DNA of 64,000 nt from Angiostrongylus vasorum. Lineage: Eukaryota; Nematoda; Chromadorea; Rhabditida; Metastrongylidae. Below the pieces are notes generated by a model, which was not told the origin of the DNA, made no database searches, and saw only the letters and a list, made by a program, of their open reading frames with translations. The DNA lies in assembly GCA_018806985.1 (NCBI GenBank), contig JADANN010000467.1, positions 310,001-374,000 of the forward strand, given 5' to 3'. Position 1 is the stretch's first letter, and each line of letters starts with the position of its first letter. Of this stretch, positions 1 through 12,900 are shown piece after piece. The translations under genes and the position numbers were made by a program.

Positions 1-589
1 CCGCTAAGACCTGCATAGAGAAAGTTCATTTTTTTTACGGTGGTTTATTTTTGCCCATAGGAATCCTTTCTTAGAATTCTTGTAATCGGTCGACAGCTTG
101 TCGAACAGGAATTTTGTGGCTACGGCTATCGTTCATGGGAAATTACTATTTTCTAGACGTAACAGTTTTAAAAATACCTTTTTTTTGAGCATTATTCCAC
201 GGGCGGTAGACAGGTGCTAGTGAATAGAGCGGCCACCAGAGGTAGCCCCAGCAGAGCACAGAGACGTCTCTACTGTACCTCAACACTGAAGTTCGGCACT
301 TAAGGGGCGTCTTTTTCGCTACAGTAAGGCGATGCATTAGAGAGAATACTTGTGTAGGTGGATCAAAATACATTATGTATTTTATGTCATCGATACAACT
401 GTTTGTAAAAGGGTTAGGGATTCGTCAATATGTTCCCATGCACAGTGTCTTGTTACCAACACTTATTCCTATGCCATTTTAACGACGTTATAAATGCCGT
501 ACTCAAACGGATTCCTTTAACAAAATTCTTACACTTAACACTCGTTGCATGCCATTCATAATGTCTACAGCATAAAATTTCTAATGAGA
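1..589. other. Intergenic, no gene seen
   Basis: AT-rich sequence with short open frames on both strands, none with a recognisable motif or paired splice sites. Confidence 0.5.
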
Positions 590-2490
590 ACCACTGTACA
601 TAAACCTGTCGTCCCCTTCTTTGATCGTCGAGTGAGTCGAGCGGGCGCCAGTAAACCGTCCATTTCTCCCCTGTCGCATGTAAGAATAGCAAGTGGGTTC
701 TGCTGGCTGCAGGGGACTAGTTGATCATCATACCTTTCTTCTAGGGTTTTCGTGAAGAACTCGTACCATGGGGCCGGTGGTCTTCTTGCAGTACGTTTGA
801 CATCTCGCTGGATCCTGTCACTAACAGCTGTTGCCCATCGGTTGTTGTTTATACACATTACGCGTATGGCCCACCTTATCGTCGGCAGTATAGCGGATGG
901 AACGGCATGTTTGGTTTTTGATCGTTGACGTAGGCTGGAGCTTCGGATACATTCCCTTACTTGCGTGACACGGGATACTCCTAGTATTGAACGTTCTGTG
1001 ACTCTGAATGATCTTTCGTTCAGCTTATCTGGTTACCAGGTTTCTGGCCCATACGTTAAGGCAGGGAGAACGTTGGAGTCGAAAATGTCGGTTCGGAGTG
1101 GGGTGTTTTTTGTTCTCCTCATTGCATCCTCGATGTTCTTGAAAGTTCCACAAGTGGCTCGCTTCCTCCCGCCCAACTCTGGCGCTACGTCGTTCATCAT
1201 GTTGATTTCCCGACCTAGACTGACATAGCGGAAGCATTCGGAAGTAATGGAACCGTTGAGCGTGAACCGTGCATACGAAGCCAATTCGTTTCACAAATAT
1301 CGTTTTTGTGAGAGTTAATCGAAGACCTATTATTCCGCAAGCGTTATCACAGTCGGCCAGCATTCGTTCCGCTTGGCTAATGTTTGGTGTTATAAGGACG
1401 ATGTCATCAGCAAAGCGAAGATGGTGTGATTGCCGACCATTGATTCCAATAATGACATCTACCTAGGATCTGACTTGTGAGCTGAATAAACACCAGTTTA
1501 TAGTGGTTTTGGACTCTATTTTTTGAACTTGACGAATTTTCCTTTCTGCGAGGAATGGAATCTTACACGAAGGGAGCGATGGTCTGATCACGTGTACAAT
1601 TTTGGAACAACAGCGGCATAGGTTAGACAAAATCTTCCATTTATTATGATTTGGTCTATTTCGTTATGGCACTCTCCATTGAGGGACTCCCACGTCCAGA
1701 GCTGAGAGTGGGCCTTCCGGAGTTGCGAGTTACCATGAATGGTCTTAATCGCATGGTAAACTCAGAGTGCTGCTCACCCTGCTCCTCCCATTCTTATCCG
1801 TGGATTCCAGTGTGATGTCCTAGAGACGTTCTACTGGATCCAATCTTAGCATTAAAATTGCTAATGATGACTGTATGGTCTTTTTCGGCAGAACCTGTCG
1901 AAGTCCATATAGAACCTTTCGACTTCGTCTTCGTCATAGCTTCATATTAATTAGACGATGACGAAAATTGTCAAAGCTGGTATGGATCCATATCTCTTCA
2001 CCAGTAAACGTCCGATTCAGGTTGTTAATTGTTCAAATGAGTTGATGTCCATAGCAAAGCTTGCATTGACGTAAACGCCGAAATGTAGCATGTTTCGAGG
2101 AACAGTTCTTCACCAGTGTCATAGACAGCGTTGAATGGCGTTGAATGGGTCTCGTCTTCTCGTCTTAGCCAGTCCGATGATGTCGTACCCTATCCTCTTG
2201 TCTGCAAGATCAAATATCTTCCATCAAGGACTCAGATGCAAATGAGCGTGCGTTGTAGGCACAGATCGTCACCTTAGTTCTTCACGATTTAGATAGGCTA
2301 GAATGGCCCTAAGATCTTAGCAGCGTTCTCGTATTTGTTCTACCTAACGCTATCGTATGGGGGGCTCTCTCGGAGTCATGGGGAATGAGGTCCGCCTATT
2401 TTACCGTGTTTAGCTTTTTGATACCCACATATAGCTTGCTGAGCTCTGAAAGGCGGGTTGGGTATACTCACGAGTAGCTTGCCCTTAAAA
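590..2490 (-). mobile_element. RTE-type non-LTR retrotransposon (family 1), internally deleted
   Basis: Read on the minus strand, this matches the nearly full-length copies at 28390-31372 and 56098-59393. It keeps the 5' leader and endonuclease region (about 2490-1480) and the reverse-transcriptase C-terminal half and 3' end (about 1465-590), but the roughly 1.1 kb joining them (endonuclease-RT linker and RT fingers) is missing at about 1470. The RT region retains a strand encoding a NACGIIGLRLTLTKTIF-like motif, and several frameshifts are visible. Non-functional. Confidence 0.8.
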
Positions 2491-2759
2491 GCCTTTTTTA
2501 TCAATCTTTTGTCGACTTGCTTATCAAGGAAGATATTATTGATTAGTTGTGCCGAAGTTTAAGGAAAGTCGGCTTTTCAAATATTGTTACGCTTTATGCT
2601 AGCTGATGATGACATCGACTGCAGTAGGACTGATTCTCCGGAGAAAAACAAATAATTGTCAATGATGAATCAGTATCAGTAATTGTCTTGTACAGAAGGC
2701 CATCCCGCGTGATGTTATATCGACCAAGACTCCACTCAAAAGGATTCGAGTGGAACAGC

Positions 2760-3480
2760 GACATAGACCCACAGTGTGTGGGCCAATGACCATGGAAAAT
2801 CGACTGGTACCATCGGCTTTGAAGAAGTCGAAGACGTAGAGACGTTAGATGAAAAAGGTTTTTTATGAACCTCATCTTAGCTTAATCATCCAGGAAAACA
2901 CTTATATCTTGACAACCAACTATCACAAACCATGTTAGGAATTTTGACTTATTATTTACTGCCTACTCTTTTTTAGCGGCAGGGTATGTATTGCGAAATA
3001 TAACTTTAATGATGCTGAGATATTTGCAAAACTCCGGACCGCAGGTGTTTACGGTGGGGAACGAACGCGCTATTGTCCTTTCCGGGGAGTAGCGCGCTCA
3101 CCACCACATCATGCGAGTCCTTCGTTTCGCCTGTCTCTCAGCTAGTTCTATTGATCTTTTGCAATCAGCAATCACCCGTCATCGGGATTGATCTGGGGGG
3201 GCCCAAATCAGCAACGAACCCAGTTAAGCTGAGGCTGCAGTTACAATCAAATTAAAGTTACATGTTAGGAATAATTAATAATTTTCTTCGTGACCGAGCT
3301 GGGACGAGGCTTACATAAAGCTCCCCACCAGTGGTGCTACCTCTACTGGGTTCGGTCTTAGTGCAACTACGAACACCCATATCGCGACAACGACCAGCTG
3401 TGGACCATCGACTTGGATCAATGCCGAAACGTTAACCGAATAAAGTCTTTATACCAACCTTGTGTCAGCTCAATCTCGCA
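2760..3480 (+). repeat. Two partial family D copies flanking a family C SINE
   Basis: Family D scraps at 2760-2890 (GAAGACGTAGAGACGTTAGA, CTTAGCTTAATCATCCAGGA) and 3395-3480 (GTGGACCATCGACTTGGATC, CCGAAACGTTAACCGAATAA) lie either side of the family C copy at 2940-3260. No gene is seen. Confidence 0.45.
2940..3260 (-). repeat. tRNA-like SINE, family C
   Basis: Minus-strand copy. The family has the head TGGTGAACGCG (Pol III A-box consensus) and GTTCGATCCCC (B-box), followed by CACCGCAGxxACCTGCGGTC and TTTGCAAATATCTCAGCATC. Here the head is changed to TGGTGAGCGCGCTACTCCC and the B-box to GTTCGTTCCCC. Extra sequence beyond the head (to 3260) recurs at 50500-50640. Confidence 0.65.
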
Positions 3481-3729
3481 GTACACCCTCCACGTATTTG
3501 CTGTATACGTTAGTATGAATATGTGAGAGAAAAGCCGTCTATACCTAAACTATGAAGGACAAGTCGTGCAGATTTAGACCATAATAAAGGAAAAAAATAA
3601 CAAACCATTTCCTCGCGATGAGTTTGCCGCACGACACAATCTGATCGCTTATATCCAGAAGTAGTTTTCCTCGTTGGTAGCTGTGGACTGCTTGTGACAT
3701 TGAAGAATTAGCGTTAAATGATAGGATAA

Positions 3730-3980
3730 GCTATGCATTCGAGTTTACCGAGCATCGTTAGAGGTGATTGAATGCATGTCTGGCCCATACAATGACTCGC
3801 GGTAGCCTACCGATGTATCGAGTCAGTGCTGTTAGCTATGCTCTCAGAGAGGTCTGGTAAAGGTTTGCCGACCCCGGAGGGATGGAAGGTTTGGTGAGCT
3901 AGGAGGGGAAGGAACCGAACCCATGTGCATCGCAGTGCCCAACCCACCTCTAAGCACGGCGCTACATGCGCCCCTATGTC
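3730..3980 (-). repeat. tRNA-derived SINE, family B
   Basis: Minus-strand copy starting GGGGCGCATGTAGCGC, with the body (TGGCATCCxxTCC, GGxACCAGAC, TACATCGG, GAGTCATTG) common to the family. The internal A-box-like and B-box-like motifs have drifted in this copy. Confidence 0.7.
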
Positions 3981-4299
3981 GTAATGCCGCTCCGATTCTG
4001 CTGAGCTTTGAATTCTCCGCTGCTTAGCTTGTGAAAGGTAACTTACGCAGGGAGTCTTTTGCTTACCCTTGCTGCATTTGCCAATAAGATGGGGTTTTTT
4101 CTCTTCATAGTCTCTCAGCCAACGAAATACTTGTATACGAATCGTCAGTATACAAGTCTCGACCTTCATAAAACAAATCATTATTAACTTTCATAACCAC
4201 TGATTCAGTTACATCTCCTCTCTCGGAAAAGTCCTTGGTCGCATATACAACGACATTCAATGTGTATCCGCCTCTACAGCATAATTTGAATACCTTGAC

Positions 4300-4725
4300 T
4301 CAACTCTTGTGCTCTTTATATGGAATATACTTGCGAAACCACAGTCTTCCCCTGAACGATATGAAAGAGTCGTCGACGTAGACCTCTTTACCAGGTCTGT
4401 AGATTGTCTGGTAGTTTCTGTTCAAATCTTCGACGAGCGTCCTGACCTTATAGAACGAATCTTCCTCACCATACGCTGCTTTGTCGGCCAAGTGTAGATG
4501 GGTCAGCAAGTATTGAAATTTGTGTCTTGCCATGTCCAGGCCCAAAAAAAGTATCCAATGGCGCCACTTGAATCCCATTAACCTCTCAACTTTGGCAGTT
4601 GAGTGATTTCCATTGCAAGCAAAAGTGAATGGTTCTTTTGAACTCATGACATGGAGAATCCACTCGACCAGCATTCTACGACATCCAAAAAAGAACATGA
4701 AATTTTCAAGCCTCAGCCGAAACAA
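4300..4725 (-). mobile_element. piggyBac-family transposase remnant
   Basis: A 141-codon open stretch on the minus strand ends in VYVDDSFISFRGRLWFRKYI. This corresponds to the conserved piggyBac block (consensus D-E/D-S-x-x-x-F-R-G-R-x-x-F-x-x-Y-I-P-x-K) that holds the first catalytic aspartate. Just before it, MARHKFQYLLTHLHLADK and VRTLVEDLNRNYQ match the preceding helices of the family. The later catalytic aspartates and the terminal inverted repeats are not visible, so it is a 5'/middle fragment, probably dead. Its upstream edge, near 4690, runs into another repeat. Confidence 0.75.
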
Positions 4726-4814
4726 CCCTTGTCAGGGATGGATGCGAGAAAAACGAATCGAGTGGAGGAAGTTCTGGGATCCGTACAGCAGATGTAACGA
4801 TGGGTCATGTAAAA

Positions 4815-7800
4815 TAATTTGGTCAACCACACAGGACCAGTTTATTCACTCCAAACTGGCTATCGTCAGAAATTTAATGGTGATGAGGCACTACATTGCC
4901 TCACCACTCGTTGTGTTGACCATCATCATCAGCTATCTCATTTTTCCGGACTTTTCCACGAAGGACAGAAGAGGTTCCTCACTTTCCCCACTGCTTTCAT
5001 TGTTCCCTTCACTATAGCTGATGAAGCGATCGAAAGTAGAGCTCAGCTTGTCTGCCGGCGACATAATTGGAGCCTTAAAATTCAATCCTTGACCTGTAAT
5101 TGTTCTTCAGTCGCATGATGGTTCCTTCATTTTCAGTTTTTACGACTGGTCCTAGATATCCCATAGAATCGGCATATATGCAGAAAATACTTAAAAGTAC
5201 AGGGAAAAGGAGGAAAGAGAAATATCCTAGAAAACCTCACCCAAGGCTGAAGGCTATGTAGATGGTAGATGAATTTCCTTCATCACACAAAAGAGCTGAA
5301 TATCTTCCGAAGATATAGAAAGGTTCAAGAAAGAGAATAGTGGTTATGTAGGCGATGGATAGCCATGGAGCCTCATGAACAACGTATGGATAGACCCCAT
5401 TACACTCCTTGCCCTTTGTTGTTCACCTTTAGCTTTGCCATTATATGTTTTCATCGTAGGATTTCTTTTTTCTGGTCATAATGTACCTTGAAGCCTGTTA
5501 TTTTGCATAATATTTTTGCTGGAGTAAGTTTAGACGATTTGCTCAATATGTGACGCGGTGCCACTTTCGCACAGTGACAACACCACATTTTTAATTTGGC
5601 AGAAACACTGTTGGTCATGTCATCTATTCCTAAAATTTCTTGGTTGTTTAGAACTATTTCGGCAGTACTCAGCTTGGTGGAGTGATCGCGATTGAGGAAC
5701 TGTCAGTATTTTGTGTTGCACTTAATTAGGCAATGAAGATCTACCTTACTCATGCTAAGGATATCTACCACAGCTCAGTTAAAACGCTGACGTGACGATT
5801 GGTGTTGGAACTCCAAGCTGCACTCTCGCTCCCATTTGAAAAGAAGAGTGTTTTGTAAGATGTGTAGTACTGCTGTGAAGTTAACGATGCACGTCTGAAA
5901 GTACTAACTAACGACAATGTTTCGGATCTCTTTTTTCACTAGAAAACTTCAAAATATGCAGTTTGAATCTTTGGTGTTTGGAAAATGATCTAGTGAACTC
6001 TTGAGACTTGTGGAAACATCTCTTCAGTAGCTTTCTGTAAGCTTAGAAAACGAAACTGTTCCGAGGATATTTTATTCTGCCTATACAATAAATCTTTGTC
6101 CCACTATAAGGTCTTCCCAAAAGTAAAATATCTGGTCAGTTCTGTAGCCCTGTTATCAAGCAGGCCGTAAAACCGCTATATCCTTTGAGGTAAGACGAAT
6201 TTAACAACTGCCGGCTTATTTTTCAATGGTCTCATTGAAGTTGAACCAAACTCATGGACATGTCAAGACACATTCTTCTTCCTTTGATTTAGGAAATTCT
6301 TCCATTCTGGCGAATTCCAAAATTCGGCATTTATCCAGCTACACCGGATTGTCGTCGTCTAATTTCGAGATATAAGATGGAGACAATATTGACTTGATTC
6401 TCTGTTGTCCAATATACGTTCCACTTATCCATCCATCTTTCGGTTACGTTTGCATCGATCGTTCACTTTGCTCGTCAAGAGGAGAGGGAATCTAGGCGTT
6501 TTGGTGATAGAATCAGTTTAATGTGTGGTTGACTACGACCAGAGATGATAAAGACCGAATGAGATAAAAGAAGACTACACTTCTAGTTTTTTCCACTTGA
6601 ACCCTTTACAAAATTCTGCTGAAAAAATAACGTTAACGATTTTCCGACGGACCCACGAATCTTTTTGATACTGACTCTCGTTTCACCTCGGCATGGAGGA
6701 TCAAAGTACTGGCTTATTGATTAACTTACAAGAGATTGTTGCAAATCTTTATTGTGGCAAAGCTTTCCGTGACATTATCCACCTTCTTCAGATTCGCAGT
6801 GATTCAAGTGTGTGTTGAGTGTCGGCAACAGCTATTTCTTGCAATGTGAGGATCTTCAGTCGCATCGACTCGATTCCAGTAGATTGGAAATTGGAATACC
6901 GCACGAATGGAGTAACGTCAGTGAGCAGTAACCCTTCGTACAGAACAGTTATTGACCCATTTCCCTTGAGATATAACTGCGACTCACATCGCAAGAAGCA
7001 ACGACTACTGCTGTGGACACCCGACTAGAATCATTGCGGTTAGAGGTAGGCTAAGGAGGCGAAATATTAGCTACAATAGAAGTATATGTAGCACGCTCAT
7101 CTAGAATTAGCGGATTTTCGAGTTTTCATTCCATGAGTAAATAGAAGTAGCGAAGGTGATGGGCCTTTAGAAGCGACCCGAACTTCGCACCACAACCGGA
7201 ATCGCGTGTGCGGGGGGCATAGTTTTGGTATTGCGAGAAGATGTATTAGAGCTTTGTCAGGAAAGTGTACCTCGACTCAATGCCCAGCAAAAATCGTCGG
7301 GAGTTCTTGTATAGTTGGATCCACCATTTAGTGAAGCTTTTCTGGCTAGATTTCTGCGATGGTTCTGTTTCTTACAATGATGAAGTAGCTCCTGGCTAAA
7401 TGGTTGCCTATGGCAATGCTTTGCACATCTACCTCTGCTTTCCATCAATATTGCATTCTTTTTGTATCTTTTTTTTACGATCAACTTCATTCTTTAAAAG
7501 CGCAAGGCCTCCTTCCAATATTTTCGAATTCCTTGCGAGGGTGTTTTTACACAGAATGATGATGTGTTGTAATGACGCATAACACACTAGATATAATAAA
7601 TGGTTCTGAAGGTAATGAGAACGCTACTGAGTTGTTTTTTTCTTGCTAAAAAAATGCTTTGAGACTTCTTTCACAATACATACAGGAATGAGTTGTTTGG
7701 AAGCTGAGCGGTCTTGATTTCTTCTCTGGGCAGTTCGCGGATAATTGAACCTCTCCAGTACGGACTTATACCATTTCCTCTGTGGATATAACTCTCATGA

Positions 7801-8085
7801 AAAACTGCAAAGGATATTGGGACGTTAATCTGCGAAACCTATATTTTTTAACCTAACTAATGAGGCAGAGAAGCCATGATGTCTTTTTCCCATCATCGTG
7901 GAAAAGTAAGTGAAATAAGAACTGCTACAGAGAATACTTTACTTTCATCCACATCACACTTTCTGGTCAAATTGTGTGCAGTTCACGTAAATTTTCGGAT
8001 TAGTTGTTTATAATTTCTATAAAAAATGTTAACAACTTTCTTTTTTAACTTTTTTTTAAGTTTTAAGTTTAAAAAACTTTTAAAT
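4815..8085. other. Intergenic, no gene recognised
   Basis: 3.3 kb between the piggyBac/family E block and a family C SINE. The longest open frames (4819-5118 plus, 7257-7490 minus) show no domain, no homologous partner in the window and no credible exon chain. Confidence 0.45.
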
Positions 8086-8215
8086 TTCTATAAACTCATG
8101 ATGCGGTGGCGAACACGTTAGCTCCCGGAAGGTGTAATAGCGTGTTCGATCCCCGCCGCAGTGACCTGCGGTCCGGAACTTTGCAAATGTCTAGGCATCA
8201 TTGTAGTTGCATTTT
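8085..8215 (+). repeat. tRNA-like SINE, family C
   Basis: Head GATGCGGTGGCGAACACGTT, B-box TGTTCGATCCCC, then CGCCGCAGTGACCTGCGGTC and a TTTGCAAATGTCTAGGCATC tail. A short AT-rich inverted-repeat tract (8035-8090) lies directly upstream. Confidence 0.7.
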
Positions 8216-9769
8216 TGAATACTCATTTGTCTTTTGAGGCCACTTATAGTGTAGAATGAACTTTACTTCCCTCGTTCCCTCGTGCACTATTCCATCTTCC
8301 ACGCCTGTTTTGGTGTAAAGTTCAGTACCAATGCTTATCATTAATCCGGCTTACCGAATAGGAATGCACCGAACTTCCCTTCTTTCCACAAAGGCCAGCA
8401 ACTTACTGTGTTGAAGACCTACGAATGCGCTACACTGGCTCTCAAGTTTTCAAGGAAAATCACGCTTGATCAGCACCTAAAATTTCAGTGATGAGAAGAG
8501 TCCCGAGATCCTCAACTTGTACTCGAAGCCACACAAGAGCTCGACTACCTCCGGCTGGGCCCAACAGCAGATGGAAGAAGTGCTGAGACCCACTCGCTAT
8601 ATAAAAACTACTCATCTATGTATCTAACTAGACATCCAACATTTATCTACTTTTGCTAGAACATAAAGCATCCAATTAGTTCTGTTATTTTGGCTCGCTA
8701 GGCACTTCCAATAAGATATGTTCCAGTTCTGACGTACTGCTTGCTTCTTGTGTTAATTTACCATCTTGCAATGGCAAGGATTCTTTCTAGTTGTTGAAAT
8801 TAGGCTTGCGAGCATTTTTAGCCCACATATTGTCCTACTCTCATCACCAGTGGCTCAGCTAGAAAAAACTAACTGATGACACGATACTACAACACTACAG
8901 TTCTCTGTACATCTCTGTGTTTATTTTTTTCTTTTTTCGCGTAAAAAGACTCGTATGAAATTACGCAAATACTGTGCTATCTTTAAGGTAAGATCTTCAG
9001 CTGAAGTAATATGAGATCTGGGTGTAGTAACGTGGAGTAACTTCCAAATTTGGTTCTCTTTGGACCCGATTTGACATAAGAGCTTTTCAATGACTTGCTC
9101 GTAAGACGTCTGGTCGTCTTCATAGAAATCTACCGGAACTTGGTTTCATTTCGTTTTAATCATTCCTAACAATGAGGGCACAGACGACGAGGCCAGTCCA
9201 GTATGGGATAGTCCTGGACGTTTTTTATGAAGTTATTGGTACTTCAGACATTGCCATATTCATGTACTAGCGCTTTCTTTTGCGGTACACAAATCCCTGA
9301 AAGTCCTCAATTTTTACAAATGCCCAGGAAAAGCTCTAGTTTCTCAAAAATAGTGTTTAACTGGCGATATGATCCACATTCTCGGCCATATTGTGGAAGC
9401 ATGTTTAATCACTGTAAATTGCGTCATCTCTATGGACACTTGGAATAACTGGACTCGACTCGCCCGTTGAGAAACGTCCTTATCAGATTATCCATAGCGC
9501 TCTTTTCCAACGCTACTGCTTGCTTGGAGTTGTATGAACAAAGACCATTCCCATTACCGGGTTTAAAGAAATGCTGATCAGTAACTTTCCGACCCTCTTG
9601 AAGTGGACACGGAATTGTTTTATTACGTGCGACCTTGAAATGCCTCTCACTTTCAAATACAACTTGCATAGACGAGATCCTCATAATGAGGCTACAGTCC
9701 ACTCATTCGCCTGTTGTACTGTCCAGTCCTAGCAAAGTACAGTTCAACACTGGACTTCTGGTTCAGGCT
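8216..9769. other. Intergenic upstream of the transporter
   Basis: No gene recognised. A 91-codon minus-strand open frame at 9702-9430 is polar and without low-complexity sequence, but it matches nothing I know and lacks flanking splice logic that I can confirm. Confidence 0.4.
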
Positions 9770-9905
9770 CCGTCTGAGGGCTACCCCTGGCGCTCGCCTC
9801 CGGTCCAGCCAGCGCTTCCCTGCTCCTGCGGCGTGGCGCGTCGCGCGCCACCGCCGGTGTCTGCCCTAGCTGCTTCTCTCGGTGAGCTGACGTTAGTGGT
9901 GCTCT
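9770..9905 (+). promoter_or_regulatory. GC-rich block upstream of the transporter
   Basis: About 130 bp of markedly GC- and CpG-rich DNA in AT-rich surroundings, ending roughly 60 bp before the transporter ATG. It contains a perfect 7-bp-arm, 3-nt-loop inverted repeat at 9834-9850 (TGGCGCG-TCG-CGCGCCA) and a good 5' splice site (CTCG/GTGAGC). It could be a promoter element or a 5' non-coding exon. The frame running through it does not join in phase to the ATG exon, so it is not called coding. Confidence 0.3.
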
Positions 9906-9960
9906 CCATCAATGTACTTTACACTCTACCGTTTTGATATTGAATGCGAATGTCAATCAA

Positions 9961-9966
9961 TTCCAG
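9961..9966 (+). other. Splice acceptor at start of the transporter gene (candidate SL trans-splice site)
   Basis: TTCCAG lies immediately before the ATG at 9967. In nematodes a TTTCAG-like acceptor abutting the start codon usually marks spliced-leader trans-splicing. It could instead close a cis intron whose donor is the GTGAGC near 9890, which would put a short non-coding exon in the GC-rich block upstream. Confidence 0.6.
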
Positions 9967-12900
9967 ATGTCGAATCCAGCAAGAGAGGGCTACCAGGAGT
10001 TCGAGAACGAAGTTCGGCGTGAATCACTGACACAGATTAGTTTCTTGACTTGTTCGTTCTCTTATCGTTCAGTTTTTGAAATCAGCAACTCATTTGACCA
10101 AACCTCCCTTCTGTGTCGTACCTGTAGAGGTGTTTTGTTTCGGAAAGTTTCCAGTCTGTCAGTTATATACTTGGTGGTTCGAAGTTTTTCAAATTCATAC
10201 TACAGACTCAACTTGGATCCAATGTTGTGTCTGGTTTGTTCCTGTTGTGGAAAGCCTTTGAAATGATTATGTCTAGGATATTTTCCTTTTAGTTAAGCTA
10301 TCCGTTCTTGCTTACGTTCCATATCGTTTTCCTTTCAGATTCCTCAAGGCCCTGTTGTGGAAAACACACCTGTGTTCCAAGACCGCGCTACTTCACAGAA
10401 TGCCCTCACTTCTAGCCAGGCTTTCATTCATATGATTAAGGCTATGCTTGGCACTGGTCTTCTGTCGCTGCCGTTAGCATTCAAGCACTCAGGACTGTTT
10501 GTAAGTTAGTTTTGCTTTCAAGCTCCAGTTTCCGATGAATGACTACGTTCAGTTTCTTGATGGGCGTTTCAGTTGGGACTTATTCTAACCGTAGTCATCT
10601 GTATGATCTGTCTCTACTGCATGCGACAAGTTGTGTTTGCTGCACATTTCGTTTGTAGCAAGTTTGTATTTAAATAGTTTCATGGTGTTATTAATGATTA
10701 GTTCAAGTGATACGAGCCCAATGCTTAGAAACAGGCGAGACTGGATCGATTATGCGAATATAATGCGTGGGGCTGTGGAAATGGGCCCTTCATGGATTCG
10801 TCATAAAGGATATTTCTTCAAGTATGTTCAATAGATTTTCGAAGGCTAGACTTTTCTCTGTCTCCCAACGGTTTACCGCTCCATCCTGGTTGAAAGGTTT
10901 TCCTGTGTGTAGGGCTGCGATCTACAACAGGGGGATCCATCTTTAGGAAGGGTATCCCAAGCTGAGAAGGAGTCCGGGGTTTCCATCAGGAAGCTCAGCT
11001 AAGAGCAAACCAGTACCAGGATCTGTCACCGTCCTGGTACCAAACTGGTCGCATGATGGGAAATCTCCCAATAATCTGCGAGGGCGGCGAGTGTGTGGGA
11101 TGGTGACTACCTTGGATAGACTTTGGCCATGCTGACCTCGGGACTCCATTGAACCACAATGGCTAAACCACCGAAGCTCCGAAAAAGTGGGCGTTTTGCT
11201 GGGGCCCGCAGAACCATTGAAGACGGACCATCGAAGTAAGTAAGTAGACCTCTCTGTGAAGTTTCCATTTCTGCAATTTTTACAGGCAGTTAGTGAACGT
11301 GAACATGTTCGTTTCGCAGCTTGGTTTCTGCTGTGTGTATTTCGTATTTATGGCTGACAATTTGGAAGATTTCTTCAATAGCAACACGTCAATCAGGCTT
11401 TCGAAGGCTGTGTGGATGCTTCTCATTCTAGTCCCAATGTTATCTGTATGTTCAATCAGAAGGCTTTCTATTTTGGCACCATTTGCCATGATTGCAAATG
11501 CTATTTACATAGTCGCTGTTGCAATAGTTCTGTTCTTTTTTGTTAGTGGTGAGTTCATGGTGGCTCAATTTCCCGCCCACTCAGTAGGTGATCCCTCTAT
11601 GTGAATGATATCAGATCTTCGACCTGTCAGTTCACTACCGTGGTTCGGGCGTCTTTCTGATCTGCCGTTATTTTTTGGAACGGTTATGTTTGCATTTGAA
11701 GGTGTTGCTGTGATCATGCCAATTGAGAATCGAATGCGTGATCCTCATGCGTTCATTGCTTGGAACGGTGTGCTGAATTCGAGCTGTATTGTTGTACTGA
11801 CGATTTTCTCAGTTACCGGATTTTACGGGTATTTTAAAAATTTCACTGTATTAAGTAGAAAACTAGTGCTTAAAGTGTCCATCTAGTTACACCGATGTGA
11901 ACTATTCTAATTAATCTTAGGTCATGCATATTTTAATGGAATAACAGTGCAGGATTATTATTATTCCTTGTTAACTTTTTATTTGCTGCCTACTACAACT
12001 TTTCAGGGCGAGGTATTATGTGAAATACAACCATAATGATGCTGAGATGTTTGCAAAACTCCGGACTCCAGGTGTCTGCGGTGGGGAAAGAACGCGCTAT
12101 TACCCTTTCCGAGGGCTAACTCGTTCATCACCACACCATGCGGGTCCTTCGTTTCGCCTGTCTCTGGGCCAGTTTTCTATCTATCAGTGCTCTACTGCTC
12201 ACTACTGACACCTGCAGTCCAGAGTTTTGCAAATATCTCACCATTATTATTATTTCTTGTCTCACACTCCATCTAAAACATTTTTAAGAAATGTTATACT
12301 CTAAAAAAGCATATGGTGTTCTACAGATGGAGTAACTAAGTTGAAGTAATCTATTTCGGAAACTTTCAACATTAAATGAATGATTGACGTCGTTTTCTCA
12401 TCGTTCACCTTAACTATCGTGTCATGGATTTCTTTGGATTGTTCAGCTTACACGAGGTTGTTATGCAACTTTTATTCGGCGAACGTCTTCGTCTTCTCCA
12501 ATTGCAGTGGTCCTAGTCGATGTCCACAGTTCTACATACTTTCGATGTCGTGTCTTCGTCATCACATCGAGTCGGATTTTCTTCAGAGGAGCACGGCTCG
12601 AATGAGGCGACCCGGCAGCGCTGTTTTATACGGGGTGGTTATTGTTGATAATGATTATCTGTTGATAATAATTTGATCTTGTCGACTGTAAAGAAGGTGA
12701 GGATGTCGAATCGAAACAGCCGAATAGACACTTTATCAACTTCGCTTTAGCTTAATAATCCAAGAAGATACTATTAGTTATAGTTTAAGTATGAAAGAAA
12801 GAAAGATTTGACATCATTATTTGCAGAACTCACCATAATAACACATTTCCAAAGTCTTTCGTAATTGAATGACCTTTCTTTAGTCTTATGATATCTCTAT

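Noticed and set aside
11293..11886. Two separate genes (103 and 93 aa) either side of a TGA
   Set aside because: Both are parts of the transporter joined by a 66-bp intron that removes the TGA.
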